From contig NZ_CP117879.1 of assembly GCF_028736155.1 (NCBI RefSeq), positions 4,216,001 through 4,280,000 of the forward strand: a DNA stretch of 64,000 bases, written 5' to 3'. This document shows, piece by piece, positions 53,627 through 61,168 of the stretch. Both the position numbers and the translations under genes were made by a program. Positions within the stretch are counted from its first letter, which is position 1; every line of letters begins with the position of its first letter. Source of the stretch: Flavobacterium sp. KACC 22763. GTDB taxonomy: Bacteria; Bacteroidota; Bacteroidia; Flavobacteriales; Flavobacteriaceae. Under the pieces are notes generated by a model. That model had not been told where the DNA came from, made no database searches, and saw only the letters and a list, made by a program, of their open reading frames with translations.

Positions 53627-55906
53627 TTAATTGATGCTCGCTTTGAACATTTTCAATTCGTCCCAAGTAAATTCATCACCATGCTTTTCTTTCAAACCGC
53701 TCAAAGATTCTTCTTGATAAAACTGAAAAGCTTCTCGCAAAGCCAAAATTTTATCATAAGGCAGAACATCGGTGATCTCAATTTTCTTCGACTGAATAAG
53801 TCTTATCAAATGGCCTTCGATAGTTTGAACGTTTAATTTACGCATCCTCGCAATATCTTCAACCGAATTTTTATCCATCCACAAATCGTAGGTTTCTTCG
53901 ACTGTCGTTTTTTTAGCCGTTTTAAGCTCACTTTTCTCTGTCTTACCTGATTTGTATCGAACAACGGGTTCTTCTGTTCTAAAAATGTCTGTATTTGTCG
54001 TTTTCAGCTCTTCTCTAATCCTATCTGCTTTGTTGATTTTATAATTTTTAATATTTGGCGACGAAAGCTTTTCTTTACTGATTTCTTCACCGGCAACAAC
54101 CACTTCGATCAATAACTTGGCTTTCATCAATCTCAAAACCGCTTTGGTCTGAAGATCTTCCAAAAAGTTAAGCTCTTCGTAGAACTCTTTTACTTTTTTA
54201 AATTTTTGAATTTCAGCCATTTTATAAATCAAATCATCCACCAATTTGTCCATCGCTTTGAAAAAATAATCGTAGGCCGCATCTACCCTTTCTTTCACAA
54301 AAAACAAATCGACCGTTTCTTTGATGAAAATTTTATTGAGTTGCGAAATGAATTTCTGCGAAGGATCTAAAAGCTGCTCGATAATTTCCATGCGTTTATG
54401 TGCCCACACCGCATGTTTCGTTTTTTCGGAACCTGCCGCATTTTCGTTATAACTGAAACGATGATTTCGCCATTCTTGCGCCAATTCTCCCCAATTAAAA
54501 CTGTTTATCAAATAGTTATGAATAAAATTTTTAGTTTCGAAGTGAAGCGCTTTCTCCAAAGTTTCTTCTGTCGCTCTATTCAAAGCGTAATCCATCACAT
54601 CTTGATCATTCGAAATACCATTCATCTGCATCGGAGAAAGCAAAATAAGCCCGTTTAAAGAACGCAAACGCGAAAGTGCTACATAGGCCTGCCCAGGCAG
54701 AAAAACTTGCGATACATCGAGCGCTGCTTTGTCAAAAGTCAAACCTTGGCTTTTGTGCACCGTAATGGCCCACGCCAACTTAATCGGGTAATGCGCAAAA
54801 GTTCCCAAAACCTCTTCTTCGATATCTTTGGTTTGTTCGTTGACTTTGTAACGGATATTTTTCCATTCGTACTTTTCTACTTCAAGCGTCATGTTCTCTT
54901 CTGGAAAGTGAACAAAGATTTCTTCGTCTGAAAGCGATTTGATTACACCCATCTTTCCGTTGAAATATCTCTTTTCAAAAGAAAGATCGTTTTTGACGAA
55001 CATGATTTGCGCGCCGACTTTCAATTTCAGTTCTTCTTCGACAGGAAATATCTTTTCTGGAAAATCTCCCACCACAAATGGCGTATAAACGTATTCTTTA
55101 CCATCTAAATCACTGATTGACTGTGAGTTGATAGAATCAGCTTTGGCATTATGCGTTGTAAGTGTGATATAGCCTTTGTTCTCTTTGAAGTCAAAATCTG
55201 GCTTAACATACTGATTTAGAATAGCTATGTCCTCGGGAGTGATCTGATTATTTCGCAAATTATTCAAAACCGAGATAAAAGCATCATCGGTCTGGCGATA
55301 GATCTTTGACAATTCAATGTAAATTGGCGGATACGTTTGGAGAACATGAGAATGAAAAAAGAATTTCCCGCGGTAGTAGTTTTTCAGCGTTCGCCATTCT
55401 TCATCACGAATAACCGGCGGCAATTGCAACAAATCGCCAATAAACAAAACCTGGACTCCTCCAAAAGGCTGTGTATTTCTTCGAACAGTCTGCATCATGA
55501 AATCGACCGCGTCCAACAAATCGGCGCGCATCATACTCACTTCATCAATCACAAGAAGCTCCATGTTTTTGATTACATTTCGCTTGACGTTATTCATCTT
55601 GAAATGACGTCGCAATGATTCTTTGTTTTCAAACTTCACTGTTTCGGTAAACTGAGCACTTCCTTCGTACGACGGAATAAATGCAGCAAACGGAAGTTGA
55701 AACATGGAATGGATTGTGACACCTCCAGCATTCAAAGCCGCAATTCCCGTAGGTGCAACAACCACAGTATTTTTATGCGTTGTCGCGATAATCTCGCGTA
55801 AAAGCGTAGTTTTTCCAGTACCTGCTTTTCCTGTAAGGAAAATAGATTTCTGGGTCTGATTAATGAATTGCAAAGTATAAGCTGCCGCTTCTGAAACGTT
55901 CTGCAT
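53627..55906 (-). CDS. PIF1-like ATP-dependent helicase with C-terminal HTH domain
   Basis: A 759-aa SF1 helicase. Walker A GKAGTGKTT at 26-34; Walker B LLVIDEVSMMRADLLD (~112-127); GGVQVLFIGDLLQLPPV (motif III); near 390-420 LAWAITVHKSQGLTFDKAAL and YVALSRLRSL are the PIF1/RecD-type motifs V and VI. The remaining ~330 residues are helical and end in a helix-turn-helix segment (residues ~665-755, with EETYDLWMDKNSVEDIARMRK) of the HTH_40 type also found after RecQ-like helicases. It likely unwinds forked or G-rich DNA. Helicase family secure; role is not. Confidence 0.88.
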   Translation of the reverse strand: MQNVSEAAAYTLQFINQTQKSIFLTGKAGTGKTTLLREIIATTHKNTVVVAPTGIAALNAGGVTIHSMFQLPFAAFIPSYEGSAQFTETVKFENKESLRRHFKMNNVKRNVIKNMELLVIDEVSMMRADLLDAVDFMMQTVRRNTQPFGGVQVLFIGDLLQLPPVIRDEEWRTLKNYYRGKFFFHSHVLQTYPPIYIELSKIYRQTDDAFISVLNNLRNNQITPEDIAILNQYVKPDFDFKENKGYITLTTHNAKADSINSQSISDLDGKEYVYTPFVVGDFPEKIFPVEEELKLKVGAQIMFVKNDLSFEKRYFNGKMGVIKSLSDEEIFVHFPEENMTLEVEKYEWKNIRYKVNEQTKDIEEEVLGTFAHYPIKLAWAITVHKSQGLTFDKAALDVSQVFLPGQAYVALSRLRSLNGLILLSPMQMNGISNDQDVMDYALNRATEETLEKALHFETKNFIHNYLINSFNWGELAQEWRNHRFSYNENAAGSEKTKHAVWAHKRMEIIEQLLDPSQKFISQLNKIFIKETVDLFFVKERVDAAYDYFFKAMDKLVDDLIYKMAEIQKFKKVKEFYEELNFLEDLQTKAVLRLMKAKLLIEVVVAGEEISKEKLSSPNIKNYKINKADRIREELKTTNTDIFRTEEPVVRYKSGKTEKSELKTAKKTTVEETYDLWMDKNSVEDIARMRKLNVQTIEGHLIRLIQSKKIEITDVLPYDKILALREAFQFYQEESLSGLKEKHGDEFTWDELKMFKASIN

Positions 55907-55950
55907 TGGGCTTGTATTAAATAATAAAATTACCGCATTTTTATAAAAAG

Positions 55951-55982
55951 AAAAAACCTAAATCTTAGTGGATTTAGGTTTT
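55951..55982 (-). terminator. Terminator downstream of the Skp-like gene
   Basis: A perfect 10-bp stem (AACCTAAATC 55955-55964, GATTTAGGTT 55971-55980), 6-nt loop, followed on the minus strand by TTTTTTCTTTTT. It separates the Skp-like gene from the helicase. Confidence 0.88.
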
Positions 55983-56009
55983 CAGTAATTTAGTTAGTTT
56001 GGTAGTTTT

Positions 56010-56594
56010 TTATTTTTTTGCTTCGCCTTCTTTTGTTTCAGCTGCTGGTTTTGCATCTGCTTTTGGCTCTGCTTTGTATTTATCATTTAAAGCTTTGATA
56101 ATTTCTTTTGTGATATCGTATTTCTCTTCAGCATACAAAATTGTTGCAGCATCTCCTGTTCCGTAGATGTAAGAGTAACCGTTTTTCTTTCCGTAATCTT
56201 TAATGAATTTTTTAACTCCACTAACAAGAGAATCCATCTCAACACCACTTTCTTGTTGCAATTGTTGAGCTAATGCTTGTTGTGCATAACCTAATTGCTG
56301 CTCTCTTTTTTGCAATTCAGCACCTCTTTGCTGTGCCCAAGCCTGACCATTTGCTTGTGCTTGGCTTTGAAAATTAGCAGCGTCTTGTTTAAAACGTGAA
56401 ATCTCAGCTTGTAATTGTCTACCTTTTTCTTCCGCTTGAGCTTTGTACTTTGCCTCTAAATCTTTTGCCTCAGTGTATTCTTTCATCAAAACCGAAGTAT
56501 CCACGTAAGCTGTTTTTACTTCCTTTACCTCTGCTGTTTTGTTACAAGAAACTGCGAAAACTGAAAGTGCGATAATAACTAATGCTTTTTTCAT
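56010..56594 (-). CDS. OmpH/Skp-family periplasmic lipoprotein
   Basis: A 194-aa protein with a lipoprotein-type signal (MKKALVIIALSVFAVSC, Cys17). An OmpH/Skp-like pattern follows: strand KTAYVDTSVLMKEYTEAKDLEAKY (~29-52), a long Gln/Ala/Glu coiled coil (~53-120, including RFKQDAANFQSQAQANG), a second beta/helix part with KNGYSYIYGTGDAATILYAEE, and a low-complexity Lys/Ala/Glu-rich tail. Skp is a soluble trimeric chaperone for outer-membrane proteins; the acylated Cys here would tether it. A promoter with TTG-N18-TAnnTTTG lies upstream. Confidence 0.85.
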   Translation of the reverse strand: MKKALVIIALSVFAVSCNKTAEVKEVKTAYVDTSVLMKEYTEAKDLEAKYKAQAEEKGRQLQAEISRFKQDAANFQSQAQANGQAWAQQRGAELQKREQQLGYAQQALAQQLQQESGVEMDSLVSGVKKFIKDYGKKNGYSYIYGTGDAATILYAEEKYDITKEIIKALNDKYKAEPKADAKPAAETKEGEAKK

Positions 56595-56627
56595 TTTTTT
56601 TAAATTCTATTTTTTAAGTATTGAAGA

Positions 56628-56656
56628 CAAAAATATAAAAAAATCAATAGCATCAA
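56628..56656 (-). promoter_or_regulatory. Promoter of the Skp-like gene
   Basis: On the minus strand: TTG (56654-56656), 18-nt spacer, TATTTTTG (56628-56635). It would give a leader of ~30 nt. Confidence 0.55.
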
Positions 56657-56773
56657 CATAAAGTTTAAAAAATGCGCAAAATTTATGATATTGTTTTTAT
56701 TTATAGAAAAAAACATAGCCATAAACCAATGTTATCGCAATATTTTAGTTACTTTTTGTCTTGTTTTATATCA

Positions 56774-56814
56774 ACTAAAAAAGCCATCTTGTCTTTTAGG
56801 GGCAAAATGGCTTT
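56774..56814 (-). terminator. Terminator of the methyltransferase gene
   Basis: An 8-bp stem (AAAGCCAT 56780-56787, ATGGCTTT 56807-56814) ending in a T run on the minus strand, 17 bp after the methyltransferase stop. Confidence 0.7.
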
Positions 56815-56830
56815 AGATGCTTTTTGTAAT

Positions 56831-57679
56831 TTATTTGTTTTTCAAAACGTAAATATGCGATGAATACTCTTTTGTGTTTTTCGCTTTTAAATTTGATTTT
56901 AATCCAATGAAAAATGCTTTGATGTAATTCATCTTTCCTGTTTTGTATTTTTCGGATAAAAGGCTCACGTAAAATGAATCGAACTTCATTGGAAGTATCT
57001 TTTCTAATTTCATATCTACTCTTTCGAATAGCAATTGAATAGATTTTTTAGAAAAATGCCAAAAGTGAATTGGCACGTCATAAGCGGCCCAAAAAGTTTC
57101 ATAATGACCCGCATCGAATGATTTGTAGTTTGGAACCGCAACAATTAATGTTCCAGTTGGTTTTAATAAACGCTTCAATTCTTGAATCTGAACCTCTAAA
57201 TTTGGAACGTGTTCTAAAACATGCCACATGGTAATTACATCCAAAGAATTACTTTCTAAAGCGCTAGTTTCTTCTACAAATGAAATTCCTTTTTCTTTAG
57301 CAATATTTTTAGCACGATCGCTTGGTTCTACTCCAATGGTTTCCCAACCGTCATTTTTTGCTGTTAAAAGAAAATCTCCAGTTCCAGCACCAATATCCAA
57401 AAGTTTTCCTTTTTTTGGTTGCTGGCTATTGATTAGATTCAATTTATTCTTAAGCGCAATGTTTTTTACAAAATGATATGCTTTTTCAAATAACGAACGT
57501 TTGTTATCTGTATGCGAAATATAATCTTCGCTTTCGTAATATTTACCCAAATTTTGAAGTTCAGGTTGTGGTGAAGTAATTAGCATGTCTAATTCTTCAT
57601 CATAATACAAATCAAAAATTTCTTTTGAAACAGAATGGTCTTTAACCGTAAGAAAGTGTTTTTTGTTTAAAACGTTCAT
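56831..57679 (-). CDS. SAM-dependent class I methyltransferase
   Basis: A 282-aa protein with a class I methyltransferase fold: motif I LLDIGAGTGDFLLTAKNDGW (residues ~93-112), motif II-like VEPSDRAKNIAKEKG, motif IV VITMWHVLEHV (~150-160), then LKRLLKPTGTLIVAVPN. The N-terminal ~85 residues (HFLTVKDHSVSKEIF, DEELDMLITSPQPE) fit the small-molecule or polysaccharide-modifying class seen in Bacteroidota (Methyltransf_23 type). Substrate unknown. No neighbour suggests a pathway. Confidence 0.85.
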   Translation of the reverse strand: MNVLNKKHFLTVKDHSVSKEIFDLYYDEELDMLITSPQPELQNLGKYYESEDYISHTDNKRSLFEKAYHFVKNIALKNKLNLINSQQPKKGKLLDIGAGTGDFLLTAKNDGWETIGVEPSDRAKNIAKEKGISFVEETSALESNSLDVITMWHVLEHVPNLEVQIQELKRLLKPTGTLIVAVPNYKSFDAGHYETFWAAYDVPIHFWHFSKKSIQLLFERVDMKLEKILPMKFDSFYVSLLSEKYKTGKMNYIKAFFIGLKSNLKAKNTKEYSSHIYVLKNK

Positions 57680-57717
57680 TTTTTAATTTTATAGATATTT
57701 GGGTTTAATTTATAGCA

Positions 57718-57753
57718 AATCCTAAAAACGAAATTTTATCGCTTTTAGGATTT
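57718..57753. other. Orphan hairpin between mnmG and the methyltransferase
   Basis: AAATCCTAAAA (57718-57728) and TTTTAGGATTT (57743-57753) form an 11-bp stem with a T run on the plus strand only. No plus-strand gene ends nearby, so its role is unclear. Confidence 0.4.
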
Positions 57754-57941
57754 TTGTTTTTTTCTTTTATTTTTCTAAACTCTTTTTGATTTCTTCAAAA
57801 TTGATAATTCAATACAATTGTAAATCTACTTTATTCATCCGCTTTACAAAATAATATCCTTTTCAAATCTGATTTTTCTTTACATCTGAAACCATTGATA
57901 ATTCAAATTATTTCAAAAAATCACTCTTATTTCAGCAAAAG

Positions 57942-57955
57942 GTTTCACGTGGAAC
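57942..57955. other. parS-like ParB-binding site (GTTTCACGTGGAAC)
   Basis: A 14-bp near-palindrome in the gap 57680-58119, matching the GTTNCACGTGRAAC core of bacterial parS. Confidence 0.85.
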
Positions 57956-58032
57956 AGAAAACAATTTTAGATTTCAAACTTTAGATTTTAGATTTATTCT
58001 CAATTCTGAAATAAAAACCTAAAAGCACTATA

Positions 58033-58046
58033 GTTTCACGTGGAAC
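58033..58046. other. parS-like ParB-binding site (GTTTCACGTGGAAC)
   Basis: Second site in the same gap, 91 bp from the first. Confidence 0.85.
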
Positions 58047-58066
58047 ATTCAAAAGTTTTTAGTCCC

Positions 58067-58116
58067 AGTTTACAGTCTCAGTAAAAACTGGAAGCTGAAA
58101 ACTGAGACTGCAAACT
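58067..58116 (-). terminator. Inverted repeat just after mnmG
   Basis: AGTTTACAGTCTCAGT (58067-58082) pairs with ACTGAGACTGCAAACT (58101-58116), 15 of 16 positions, 18-nt loop. It begins 3 bp beyond the mnmG stop and may end its transcript, although a T run on the minus strand is weak. Confidence 0.55.
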
Positions 58117-58119
58117 TTT

Positions 58120-59991
58120 TTACCTTCCCATATAAATCAAAAGCACGGAAATATCACTTGGTGATACTCCGCTTATTCTTGAAGCTTGAGAAATAGTTAC
58201 AGGACGGATCTTGCTTAATTTCTGTTTTGCTTCAATAGACATAGATTTAATTTTATTATAATCAAAATTGTCTGGAATTTTTACTTCTTCCAAACGATTT
58301 AATTTATCTGCATTATTTCTTTCTTTTTCGATATAACCAGAATATTTTACCTGAATTACGGCTTGCTCCACAATTTCTTCATCCAAATCATTTTCTTTGA
58401 TATATGCTTCAACCTTTTCAAATTTCAACATATCTTCTAATTCAATCTGCGGACGAGAGAAAATCTTAAACATTTTATCTCCCTGAGAAATTGGCGCAGA
58501 TTCTTTTGCTTCTAAAATCGGATTTGTTTCTGCAATCGTTACACTAGTTTCTTTGAAGAATTGAACCATCTTTTCAGATTCGTTCAATTTCTTTTCCATT
58601 CTTCGTAAACGGTCTTCAGAAGCTAAACCAATTTCATATGACATTGGAGTCAATCTGAAATCGGCATTATCTTGACGCAACAATGTTCTATATTCTGCTC
58701 TCGATGTAAACATACGATACGGCTCTTCTGTTCCTTTCGTAATCAAGTCATCAATTAGAACTCCGATGTACGCTTCATCACGTTTTAAAATCAATGGATC
58801 TTTTTCGTGTACTTTCAAGTGTGCATTTATTCCAGCCATCAAACCTTGAGAAGCTGCTTCTTCATAACCCGTCGTTCCATTAATTTGTCCAGCGAAATAT
58901 AAACCTTCAACTAACTTTGTTTCCAACGTATGTTTCAATTGCGTTGGAGGAAAGAAATCATATTCGATTGCATAACCTGGTCTAAAAAATTTCACGTTCT
59001 CAAAACCTGCAACCGAACGAAGCGCTTTGAACTGGATATCTTCTGGAAGTGAAGTTGAAAATCCGTTTACGTAAACTTCGCAAGTATTCCATCCTTCTGG
59101 CTCAACAAATAATTGGTGACGTTCTTTATCTGCAAAACGATTTATTTTATCTTCAATCGATGGACAGTATCTTGGCCCTAAACTTTTAATTCTTCCGTTG
59201 AACATTGGAGAGCGATCAAAACCTTCTCTCAAAATATCATGAACATTCAACGAAGTGTACGTCATGTAACAAGAACGCTGATGCGTTAACGGAGAAGTCA
59301 CATCTGAATAAGAAAACTTAGCTGGCTTAGCATCTCCTTTTTCTTCGTTCATTTTAGAATAATCTAAAGAACGTCCATCTACTCGAGGTGGCGTTCCTGT
59401 TTTCATTCTTCCAGCTTCAAAACCTGCTTTGATCAAATCTTCGGTAATTCCCGTTGCAGCACTTTCTCCTGCTCTACCTCCTCCGAATTGTTTTTCTCCG
59501 ATATGAATTAAACCATTCAAAAAAGTACCATTTGTCAAAACCACAGATTTGGAACGAATCTCCACACCAAGTGAAGTTCTAATTCCTTTTATCTTTCCGT
59601 CTTCGATTATCAACCCTTTTACCATCTCTTGATAAAAATCAAGATTTGGAGTAGCCTCCAACATCATTCTCCATTCTTCTGCAAAACGCATTCTGTCACT
59701 TTGAACTCTTGGCGACCACATTGCTGGTCCTTTTGATTTGTTCAACATCTTAAACTGAATCGCAGTCTTATCAGAAACAATTCCTGAATATCCACCAAGC
59801 GCATCAATTTCACGAACGATCTGTCCTTTTGCAATTCCACCCATCGCAGGATTACAAGACATCTGTGCTATGTTCTGCAAACTCATTGTAACCAATAAAG
59901 TTTTCGATCCCAAATTTGCAGCCGCAGCCGCAGCTTCAGAACCAGCATGGCCTGCACCAACCACAATAACATCGTATTCTTCTAAAAACAT
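58120..59991 (-). CDS. mnmG: tRNA uridine 5-carboxymethylaminomethyl modification enzyme MnmG (GidA)
   Basis: A 623-aa FAD-dependent enzyme that, with MnmE, modifies U34 of certain tRNAs. The FAD dinucleotide-binding motif GAGHAGSE lies at 12-19; the family blocks MSCNPAMGGIAKGQ, GQINGTTGYEEAASQGLMAGINA and PYRMFTSRAEYRTLLRQDNAD are all present. Length is normal. It carries parS sites on both flanks; mnmG/gidA classically lies near the replication origin, consistent with this setting. The hairpin at 60012-60029 lies just before its start. Confidence 0.97.
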   Translation of the reverse strand: MFLEEYDVIVVGAGHAGSEAAAAAANLGSKTLLVTMSLQNIAQMSCNPAMGGIAKGQIVREIDALGGYSGIVSDKTAIQFKMLNKSKGPAMWSPRVQSDRMRFAEEWRMMLEATPNLDFYQEMVKGLIIEDGKIKGIRTSLGVEIRSKSVVLTNGTFLNGLIHIGEKQFGGGRAGESAATGITEDLIKAGFEAGRMKTGTPPRVDGRSLDYSKMNEEKGDAKPAKFSYSDVTSPLTHQRSCYMTYTSLNVHDILREGFDRSPMFNGRIKSLGPRYCPSIEDKINRFADKERHQLFVEPEGWNTCEVYVNGFSTSLPEDIQFKALRSVAGFENVKFFRPGYAIEYDFFPPTQLKHTLETKLVEGLYFAGQINGTTGYEEAASQGLMAGINAHLKVHEKDPLILKRDEAYIGVLIDDLITKGTEEPYRMFTSRAEYRTLLRQDNADFRLTPMSYEIGLASEDRLRRMEKKLNESEKMVQFFKETSVTIAETNPILEAKESAPISQGDKMFKIFSRPQIELEDMLKFEKVEAYIKENDLDEEIVEQAVIQVKYSGYIEKERNNADKLNRLEEVKIPDNFDYNKIKSMSIEAKQKLSKIRPVTISQASRISGVSPSDISVLLIYMGR

Positions 59992-60011
59992 TTTGTTTTA
60001 TTATTCTCCAA

Positions 60012-60029
60012 AAACCGCTAACGCGGTTT
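60012..60029 (-). terminator. Hairpin in the mnmG leader
   Basis: AAACCGC (60012-60018) and GCGGTTT (60023-60029) form a 7-bp stem with a TTTTT run on the minus strand. It lies 21 bp before mnmG, so it could end upstream transcription or attenuate mnmG. Confidence 0.5.
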
Positions 60030-60054
60030 CTAGAATTACTTTTATATTTTTCTT

Positions 60055-60767
60055 GTTCCACGTGGAACGCTTTTTTTAAATCTTCAATTTTAAAAATTCC
60101 AAATTCCAAAAACTGGAACCTTTAAATCAAAATGTTTCACGTGAAACATTTTAAACTTCCAAACTAGAACTTCCAAACTAGAACTTCCAAACTAGAACTT
60201 CCAAACTAGAACTCTCAAATCAGAACTCTCAAATCAGAACTCTCAAATCAGAACTCTCAAATCAGAACTCTCAAATCAGAACTCTCAAATCAGAACTCTC
60301 AAATCAGAACTTTCAAATCAGAACTTTCAAATCAGAACTTTCAAATCAGAACTTTCAAATCAGAACTTTCAAATCAGAACTTTCAAATCAGAACTTTCAA
60401 ATCAGAACTTTCAAATCAGAACTCTCAAATCAGAACTCCGAAACAGAATCTTTACAATAAATGTTTCACGTGAAACATTTCTTAACTTCCATTCTAAACT
60501 TCCAAAAAACATTTTAAAATCATGTTCCACGTGAAACATCCTATTCCATTTTCTTTTAAATTCAAACTTAAAAAATCGTTCCACGTGGAACGATTTAATC
60601 TTCTATTCGAATTCTTTACATAAACGTTCCACGTGGAACGCTTTAAAATTCTTTTATTTTCTTCGGATATGTTTCACGTGGAACGTTATGAAAAGTTAAA
60701 AAACCCAAAACGTTTCACGTGGAACATATACGTTGAAAAGATGTTTAATTACTGTTCCACGTGAAAC
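60055..60767. other. Dense cluster of nine parS-like sites between mnmG and ybeY
   Basis: Nine copies of GTTYCACGTGRAAC: 60055-60068, 60134-60147, 60463-60476, 60524-60537, 60578-60591, 60626-60639, 60671-60684, 60712-60725 and 60754-60767. Variants are GTTCCACGTGGAAC, GTTTCACGTGAAAC, GTTTCACGTGGAAC and GTTCCACGTGAAAC. This is the ParB-binding parS core; clusters of it mark chromosome origins. The 757-bp gap holds no protein gene. The last site overlaps the 3' end of ybeY. Confidence 0.9.
60154..60447. repeat. 14-bp tandem repeat, about 20 units, inside the parS cluster
   Basis: Twenty full 14-bp units plus one degenerate: 4 copies of AACTTCCAAACTAG (60154-60209), 7 of AACTCTCAAATCAG (60210-60307), 8 of AACTTTCAAATCAG (60308-60419), 1 of AACTCTCAAATCAG (60420-60433), then a degenerate unit. 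It is bracketed by the parS sites at 60134 and 60463. The blockwise variants point to growth by slippage. Confidence 0.95.
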
Positions 60768-61168
60768 ATCTTCATTTTCTCTTCCTCCTTCTGTCTCATT
60801 AATTGAGCCTCTTCGTCTGACTTATCTTTGTATCCACAGTAATGTAGTATACCATGAGATAGCACTCTTTTAAGTTCTTCAGCAAATGAAACATTGAAGT
60901 CTTTTGCATTGTCTGCAACACGTTCTACAGAAACAAAAATATCTCCATTTAACTCGTTACCAACCGTATAATCAAAACTGATAATATCAGTAAGAGTATC
61001 ATGATCTAGATATTCAACATTGATTTTATGAAGATATTCATCATCACAAAATATATAATTGATTTCTCCTTCATTCTTGTTTTCAGAAACAATAACAGCA
61101 CTAAGCCAGTCACTAAAAGCCTGCTCGTCTCCTAAAGTAAAATCTGTTTCGTAATTAAAATTTATCAT
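60749..61168 (-). CDS. ybeY: Endoribonuclease YbeY (rRNA maturation factor)
   Basis: A 139-aa metal-dependent endoribonuclease for 16S rRNA 3' maturation. The core YLDHDTLTDIISFDY (~residues 53-67) and the metal motif HGILHYCGYKD (105-115) are visible. The usual motif is HGxLHLxGYDH; here the third position is Asp115 in place of His, a variant I believe is common in Bacteroidota. The C-terminal six residues MFHVEQ are encoded by a parS site. It overlaps the upstream gene by 4 bp (ATGA), indicating coupled translation. Confidence 0.92.
   Translation of the reverse strand: MINFNYETDFTLGDEQAFSDWLSAVIVSENKNEGEINYIFCDDEYLHKINVEYLDHDTLTDIISFDYTVGNELNGDIFVSVERVADNAKDFNVSFAEELKRVLSHGILHYCGYKDKSDEEAQLMRQKEEEKMKMFHVEQ

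Noticed and set aside
56672..56863. A 63-aa plus-strand ORF across the Skp promoter region
   Set aside because: It overlaps the minus-strand terminator and methyltransferase end and has no supporting signals.
60154..60447. CRISPR-like array
   Set aside because: Units are contiguous 14-mers with no spacers and no cas genes are near, so it is a minisatellite.
59992..60748. A DnaA-box origin within the parS gap
   Set aside because: I saw no TTATCCACA-type box in the gap, so I do not call oriC; only the parS cluster is supported.
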